Origin: Ilumatobacter sp.
GTDB taxonomy: Bacteria > Actinomycetota > Acidimicrobiia > Acidimicrobiales > Ilumatobacteraceae
Direction: 5' to 3'
Length of the DNA stretch: 64,000 nucleotides
Assembly: GCF_030065885.1 (NCBI RefSeq)
Contig: NZ_JASJCS010000007.1
Location: forward strand, 46,625-110,624
The stretch's first letter is position 1, and the number at the start of each line of letters is the position of its first letter. Shown here in pieces: positions 59,072 through 64,000 of the stretch. The translations under genes and the position numbers were made by a program. Under the pieces are notes generated by a model. It saw only the letters and a program-made list of their open reading frames with translations, was not told the origin of the DNA and made no database searches.

Positions 59072-59262
59072 GGCCCGCAGTATGGCCGGGATCGGCCCGG
59101 CGTGCCGGCGACGAGGTGACGCACGTGTGACGGAGGGGTGAACGACAGCGATGAAATATTTCAAAATCATGTCAAGATCACTCAGTTGTTACGGACAGAT
59201 GACGATAACTTCGTGATGGACGGCGAGTGTTGGGCTCGCCCGTCACGAGAAGGAAACAACCG

Positions 59263-59886
59263 ATGCTCACCCCCCGCCGGCGCTTGCTCGCCATCATTTC
59301 GACCTCCCTCGCCCTGACCGCACTGACGCCGGTCACCGTCGCCCATGCCGGGGCGCGGACGTCCTCCGCGCTCGTCGCGGCCGATGCGACCGAGGCCATC
59401 ACGGCCTTCGAACGGTGGGAGACCACCGGCAGCCCCGCCGACTTCACCCGCTACGTGCGGCTCCGAGGCCTGACGGCCGAGCACGCCGCGACCGAGCTGG
59501 CCGTCGATGCGGCCGAGATGCAGAGGGCGTGGGCGAGCACTGACCTCGAGAAGCAGCGCGCCCTCCTCGCCGCCGTGTCGCAGCTGGGGGTCGGCTACCG
59601 GTACGCCACGTCGGAGCCCGGTGTCGCCTTCGACTGCTCCGGCTTGACGCGATTCGCGTACGGCGAGGTCGGCGTCGAGCTGGCCAACATCAGCCGGGAC
59701 CAGATCAGGGAGTCCACCGGTGTCGACGAGGCCGAGCTCGAAGCCGGCGACCTCGTCTACTACCCGGGCCACGTCTCGATCTTCGTCGGCGCCGGTCTCC
59801 ACGTGCATGCCCCGGACTACGGACAGACCGTCGAGATCGCCCCGATGCCCGACCGCTCGTTGTCGTACGGCGACGCGTTGACGTAG
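59263..59886 (+). CDS. secreted NlpC/P60 family peptidoglycan hydrolase
   Basis: Signal peptide; QLGVGYRYATSEPGVAFDCSGLTRFAYGEVGVEL; GDLVYYPGHVSIFVG. Confidence 0.9.
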   Translation: MLTPRRRLLAIISTSLALTALTPVTVAHAGARTSSALVAADATEAITAFERWETTGSPADFTRYVRLRGLTAEHAATELAVDAAEMQRAWASTDLEKQRALLAAVSQLGVGYRYATSEPGVAFDCSGLTRFAYGEVGVELANISRDQIRESTGVDEAELEAGDLVYYPGHVSIFVGAGLHVHAPDYGQTVEIAPMPDRSLSYGDALT

Positions 59887-60006
59887 CGCGTCCGACGGGA
59901 GCCCTCGCAACTGGCGGAGACGGGTTGCTGCGGCTGAGCGCGCTCATCTCGCAGGTCGACTGCGACGCGGAGTGGAGGGGAGAGAGCGTCGGAGCGGAGC
60001 GGAGAT

Positions 60007-60034
60007 GCGAGCTCGGTCAGGCGTAGCCAGTCAT
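60007..60034 (-). repeat. dispersed intergenic repeat, core of copy B
   Basis: Reverse complement ATGACTGGCTACGCCTGACCGAGCTCGC; the nearby hairpin CCAGTTCTC-tgc-GAGAACTGG is at 60084-60104. Confidence 0.75.
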
Positions 60035-60162
60035 CTCGCGGGAGTCAGACCGCGACCTCGAGGGCGGGGAGGCGAGGAGCGCGCCAGTTCTCTGCGAGAA
60101 CTGGTTCGCCCCGCAGCTCCGGAGGGCGGCCGCTACATCAGCGGCGCCACGTGCGCAGCCCG

Positions 60163-60969
60163 CTACGAGTGAATCGGGCCGGAGCCGTCGCGGAGCGACG
60201 GGGCGGTGCGGCCGGTGTGCCTGGCGCTGATCTCGGCGCAGATCGAGATCGCCGTCTCCTCAGGAGTTCGCGCCCCGATGTCGAGGCCGATCGGTGACAT
60301 CAACCGACCGAGATCGGTTGGGTCGCTGACACCGACGTCGGCCAGGCGCTCGAGCCGCTTGTCGTGGGTCTTCCGGCTGCCCATCACGCCGATGTACCCG
60401 GCTCGGGACGCGAGCGCCCCCTGCACCGCCGGCACGTCGAACTTCGGGTCGTGGGTCAGGATGCACACCGCGTCCCGCGGGCCGAGCTCGGCGCCGCGCT
60501 CCTCGAAGATCGGTCCCGGCCAGGTGACGCGCACCTCGTCGGCCATCGGGAAGCGGCGCGCCGTGGCGAAGATCTCGCGCGCGTCGCACACGAGCACGCG
60601 GTAGCCGAGCACCTTGGCCACCCGAGCGAGCGCGGCGGTGAAGTCGACGGCACCGAAGATCCACATCTGCGGCGGCCGCGCCCAACTCTCGACGAACACC
60701 CGCACGAGCGGCGTGTCGACGAGGTCCTCGGGAGTCGTCTCCCCGGCGGGCCCGTAGTGGCGGACACCGGATCGCCCCGCCTCGAGCTCGGCGAGAGCGT
60801 CGCGTGCCGCGACCCGGTCGAGCTCGTCGTTGCCGAGCGATCCCAGCGGGCCGACATCTTGGCGTACCAGGAGCTTGGCCCCGACGGACGGGCCCTCGAT
60901 CACCGTCGCCAACGCGACCGGGGCCTCGGCGCGGATCGCCGTCGACAGCGCGTCGTAGATCTCGCTCAC
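60163..60969 (-). CDS. XdhC family protein, C-terminal Rossmann part
   Basis: GTG 60969; WIFGAVDFTAALARVAKVLGYRVLVCDAREIFATARRFPMADEVRV; GSRKTHDKR; IGLDIGARTPEETAISICAEI. Confidence 0.88.
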   Translation of the reverse strand: MSEIYDALSTAIRAEAPVALATVIEGPSVGAKLLVRQDVGPLGSLGNDELDRVAARDALAELEAGRSGVRHYGPAGETTPEDLVDTPLVRVFVESWARPPQMWIFGAVDFTAALARVAKVLGYRVLVCDAREIFATARRFPMADEVRVTWPGPIFEERGAELGPRDAVCILTHDPKFDVPAVQGALASRAGYIGVMGSRKTHDKRLERLADVGVSDPTDLGRLMSPIGLDIGARTPEETAISICAEISARHTGRTAPSLRDGSGPIHS

Positions 60970-61283
60970 CAGTCGAGCTCTTCGATGAACAGCCGGATCG
61001 TGCCCCCGCAGGTGAGGCCGACGGCGAAGGCCTCGTCGTCGCTGTAGCCGAACGTGATCACGCCGGCATCGCGGTCGCCCTCGAGGATCGAGAGGGCTTC
61101 GGTGACGACGGCGCCCTCGACGCACCCGCCGCTCACGCTGCCGACGACCTCGCCGACCTCGTTGACCGCCATCGCGGCGCCCGGGTCACGCGGCCCCGAC
61201 CCTTCGATGTCGACCACCCGTGCGACGGCGACGCGCTTGCCCTCGCCGCGCCACCGATCGAGATCGTCCAGCAGCTCCTTCAT
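60966..61283 (-). CDS. XdhC/CoxI family protein, N-terminal part
   Basis: ATG 61283; MKELLDDLDRWRGEGKRVAVARVVDIEGSGPRDPGAAMAVNEVGEVVGSVSGGCVEGAVV; 4-nt overlap with the next ORF. Confidence 0.88.
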   Translation of the reverse strand: MKELLDDLDRWRGEGKRVAVARVVDIEGSGPRDPGAAMAVNEVGEVVGSVSGGCVEGAVVTEALSILEGDRDAGVITFGYSDDEAFAVGLTCGGTIRLFIEELDW

Positions 61284-61332
61284 GGGCCCAGTCTGCCGCA
61301 CCGACGCGGCCCGACCCCAGGTCGGGTGCAGT

Positions 61333-62463
61333 TCAGGGCGCGCTGATGACGTGCGCCAGCTCGTCGATGGCCTCGATCGAGTGGCCCTCGACGAAGGCAT
61401 CGACGTGGGGGAGTGCCGCCGCCATGCCCCGGGCGAGCGGTGCGTAGCCGGGTGTGACCTTCAACGGGTTGACCCAGACCACCTTGTGCGCGACACGGTG
61501 GAGGCGCTGCATCTGCTCGCCGAGCACTTCGGGGTCACCGCGGTCCCAGCCGTCGGACAGGATGACGACGATCGCGCCGCGGGCCATGCCGCGCTGGCCC
61601 CACTCGTCGTTGAAGATGCCGAGGCCGTCGCCGAGTCGCGTGCCGCCGCCGTAGTCGGCCATGCGGTCGCCGGCGCGCCGCAGCGCCTCGTCGGGATCGC
61701 GCGAGGAGAGCTCGCGGGTGAGCCGTGTCAGCCGCGTGCCGAGGGCGAACGCCTCGACCTTCTGACGGCCGGCCACCGCGGCGTGGACGAACCGGATCAG
61801 CGCCCGCGCGTACGGTTCCATCGAACCGCTGACGTCGAGCAGCAGCACCAGCCGCCGGTTCCGTGTGCTCGGCCGCCGGAAGTGGCGGCGCACCGGTTCA
61901 CCGCCGGCCCGCATCGCCTCGCGCACGGTTCGCCGCAGGTCGGGTCGGTCGGTGCGGAAGTCGGCGGCGGTGAGGCGCAACGACCGCCGTGGTGAACCGA
62001 TCAGCCGCAGCCGGCCCATCAGCTGTTGCGCTTCGGCCAACTCCTCGGCGGTGTAGTCCGCGAAGTCCTTCCTCCGCAGCACCTCGGTGGCGCTGAAGCG
62101 CAGCTCGATCACCGGGTCGTCCGACGGCTCGGCCTCGGCGGGCTGATCGTCCTCGTCCGCGCTGTCGTCGTCGACCGCGAGCGTGAGGTGGATCACCTCG
62201 TCCTCCACCGTCTCGCCGGTCGCGCCCGCATCGTGATCCCAGAACACCCGGAACGCGCGGTCGTAGACCTCGTGGTCCTCGGGCTTGCGGACGAGCGTCG
62301 CCCGGCCGGCCCAGTAGGTGACGTCGCGGTCGCCGAGGCCGGTCGCGGTCAACGCCTCGCCGAACGCGATGGTCGAGCTCGTCGGCACCGCGATGCCCGC
62401 CCCGCGGAGTACCCGGCTGAACGCGACGGCGATCTCGCCGGCATCACGCGTCGCGGCCGACAT
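61333..62463 (-). CDS. VWA domain protein (CoxE-like)
   Basis: RLVLLLDVSGSMEPYARALIRFVHA (MIDAS DxSxS); VVILSDGWDRGDPEVLGEQMQRLHR. Confidence 0.9.
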   Translation of the reverse strand: MSAATRDAGEIAVAFSRVLRGAGIAVPTSSTIAFGEALTATGLGDRDVTYWAGRATLVRKPEDHEVYDRAFRVFWDHDAGATGETVEDEVIHLTLAVDDDSADEDDQPAEAEPSDDPVIELRFSATEVLRRKDFADYTAEELAEAQQLMGRLRLIGSPRRSLRLTAADFRTDRPDLRRTVREAMRAGGEPVRRHFRRPSTRNRRLVLLLDVSGSMEPYARALIRFVHAAVAGRQKVEAFALGTRLTRLTRELSSRDPDEALRRAGDRMADYGGGTRLGDGLGIFNDEWGQRGMARGAIVVILSDGWDRGDPEVLGEQMQRLHRVAHKVVWVNPLKVTPGYAPLARGMAAALPHVDAFVEGHSIEAIDELAHVISAP

Positions 62464-62469
62464 GGGGGC

Positions 62470-63378
62470 TCAGCCCGTGCGCATGCCGCGCTCGAACGCC
62501 TGCTTGACGATGTCCGCAACACCGTGCTGCTCGACGCGCCGATGGTCCTCGCGGTACTTGAGCACCGTGCCGAGCGTCGTCGCGACGCTGTGCTCGTCCA
62601 GCCGGCTGACGCCCAGACGGCCGAGCGCGGTCGCCCAGTCGATCGTCTCGGCGACGCCCGGCGGCTTGTAGAGGTTCAGGTCGCGCATCGTCTCGACGGC
62701 CGCCGCCACCTGGCGGGCCAGGTCGTCGGAGCAGGCCGGCACGCGGAGCCGCACGATCGACACCTCGCGCTCGAAGCTCGGGTGTTCGACCCAGTGGTAG
62801 AGGCACCGTCGCTTGAGCGCGTCGTGGACATCGCGAGTGCGGTTCGAGGTCAGCACGACGATCGGTGGTGTGTCGGTGTGGTAGACGCCGAGCTCGGGCA
62901 CCGTGATCTGGAAATCGGAGAGGACCTCGAGGAGGTACGCCTCGAACTCGTCGTCGGCGCGGTCGACCTCGTCGATCAGCAGCACGGGTGGTGGCCCGTC
63001 GCCGTGGCCGATCGCACGCAGCAGGGCCCGCTTGACCAGGAACCGCTCTTGGTAGAGATCGGCCTCGATCGCGTCGGACGAACGGCCCTCGGTCTCACCG
63101 GTCGCCTCGGCGGCTCGAAGATGCAGCAACTGACGGGCGTAGTCCCAGTCGTAGACGGCCTGTGCCGCGTCGATGCCCTCGTAGCACTGGAGGCGGATCA
63201 GCTCGCCGCCGGTCCACGAGGCGAGCACCTTGGCGAGCTCGGTCTTGCCCACGCCGGCTTCGCCCTCGAGCAGTAGCGGCCGCTGCAACTCGAGCGCGAG
63301 GAAGACCGCCGTGGACAGCCCGTCGTCGGGCAGGTACCCGTGCGCGGTGAGTGCCGCTGAGACGTCGGCCGGAGTCAC
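62470..63378 (-). CDS. MoxR-type AAA+ ATPase (CoxD-like)
   Basis: RPLLLEGEAGVGKTELAKVLA; VLLIDEVDRADDEFEAYLLEVLSDFQITVPELG; VVLTSNRTRDVHDALKRRCLYHWVEHP. Confidence 0.93.
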   Translation of the reverse strand: MTPADVSAALTAHGYLPDDGLSTAVFLALELQRPLLLEGEAGVGKTELAKVLASWTGGELIRLQCYEGIDAAQAVYDWDYARQLLHLRAAEATGETEGRSSDAIEADLYQERFLVKRALLRAIGHGDGPPPVLLIDEVDRADDEFEAYLLEVLSDFQITVPELGVYHTDTPPIVVLTSNRTRDVHDALKRRCLYHWVEHPSFEREVSIVRLRVPACSDDLARQVAAAVETMRDLNLYKPPGVAETIDWATALGRLGVSRLDEHSVATTLGTVLKYREDHRRVEQHGVADIVKQAFERGMRTG

Positions 63379-63494
63379 AGGTGCGACGCTACCCGCCCCT
63401 GCGCGGTGCGGTGCCTTCGAGCGCGCCGACCCCGACCGCCCGGCCGTCGTTGCGGGGGCTGGCCATCGACGGACTGGTACTACCGTCGGTGGTC

Positions 63495-64000
63495 ATGGAT
63501 CTCGGAATTCGTGGAAGGCGAGCGGCCGTCGCGGCGGCATCGACGGGCCTGGGCTTCGCGAGCGCGAAGGCGCTGGCGGATGAGGGCGCGTCGGTCGCGA
63601 TCTGCGGTCGTGACCGTTCGCGGCTCGACGCTGCCGTCGAGCGAATCGGTTCGGACGCAATCCCCGTCGTCGCCGACGTCGGGACACCCGAGGGCGCGAC
63701 TCACTTCGTGGAAGCCGCGGCCGCCGAGCTCGGCGGGATCGACATCCTCGTGCCCAACGCCGGTGGACCGCCGCACGGCAACTTCGCCACCACGCCGCTC
63801 GGGTCGTACCCGCCCGCGATCGAGCTCAACCTGATGTCGGTGGTCGCGATGTGCATGGCGGCCGTGCCGGCGATGCGGGCACAGCGGTGGGGACGAGTCG
63901 TCGCGATCACGTCGGTGGCCGTCCGGCAACCGATGCCCCAGTTGATCCTGTCGAACACCGCGCGCGCCGGCGCGACCGGCTTCCTCAAGACGCTCGCCCG
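63495..64000 (+). CDS. SDR family oxidoreductase (truncated by window end)
   Basis: MDLGIRGRRAAVAAASTGLGFASAKALADEGASVAICGRD...VPNAGGPPHGNFATT; no stop before 64000. Confidence 0.88.
   Translation, partial: MDLGIRGRRAAVAAASTGLGFASAKALADEGASVAICGRDRSRLDAAVERIGSDAIPVVADVGTPEGATHFVEAAAAELGGIDILVPNAGGPPHGNFATTPLGSYPPAIELNLMSVVAMCMAAVPAMRAQRWGRVVAITSVAVRQPMPQLILSNTARAGATGFLKTLA

Noticed and set aside
60966-60969. Possible frameshift splitting XdhC
   Set aside because: The two ORFs have proper start/stop overlap (GTGA) and the N- and C-terminal XdhC parts commonly occur as separate genes, so a split arrangement is more likely than an error.

Overview
This is a GC-rich actinobacterial chromosomal window, probably Acidimicrobiia/Ilumatobacter-like judged by gene content only. 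It is densely packed with mostly housekeeping genes. Recognisable blocks are: dxs and an acetolactate-synthase-like enzyme; a TldD/TldE pair; uppP; mtnP, an FmdB-like protein and galU; Moco biosynthesis (moeA, moaA, moaC); one tRNA-Ala; a TetR regulator divergent from a two-domain protein; split SuyA/SuyB (UxaA)-like genes; a class F sortase with a DUF4397 protein; pepN; a nucleoside salvage/uptake region (adenosine kinase-like, phosphohexomutase, upp, adenosine deaminase, BMP-type ABC transporter); and a molybdenum-hydroxylase accessory set (CoxG, MocA, split XdhC, CoxE, CoxD). No CRISPR, rRNA, prophage, transposase or obvious defence island was seen. The most unusual items are: a lipoprotein built of four Cys-bounded pilin-like modules; a DUF501 protein fused to what looks like only the C-terminal half of a Ppx/GppA phosphatase; a decayed tandem triplication of the adenosine-kinase 3' end that runs into the start codon of the next gene; a duplicated upp start region that creates an upstream ORF; a tRNA-Ala 3'-end direct repeat bounding a 1.5 kb segment with a DosR-box-like palindrome; a two-TM mini-gene split by an in-frame TGA; and an inverted dispersed repeat found in two convergent intergenic regions. 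All family calls come from reading motifs by eye; no database search was run.
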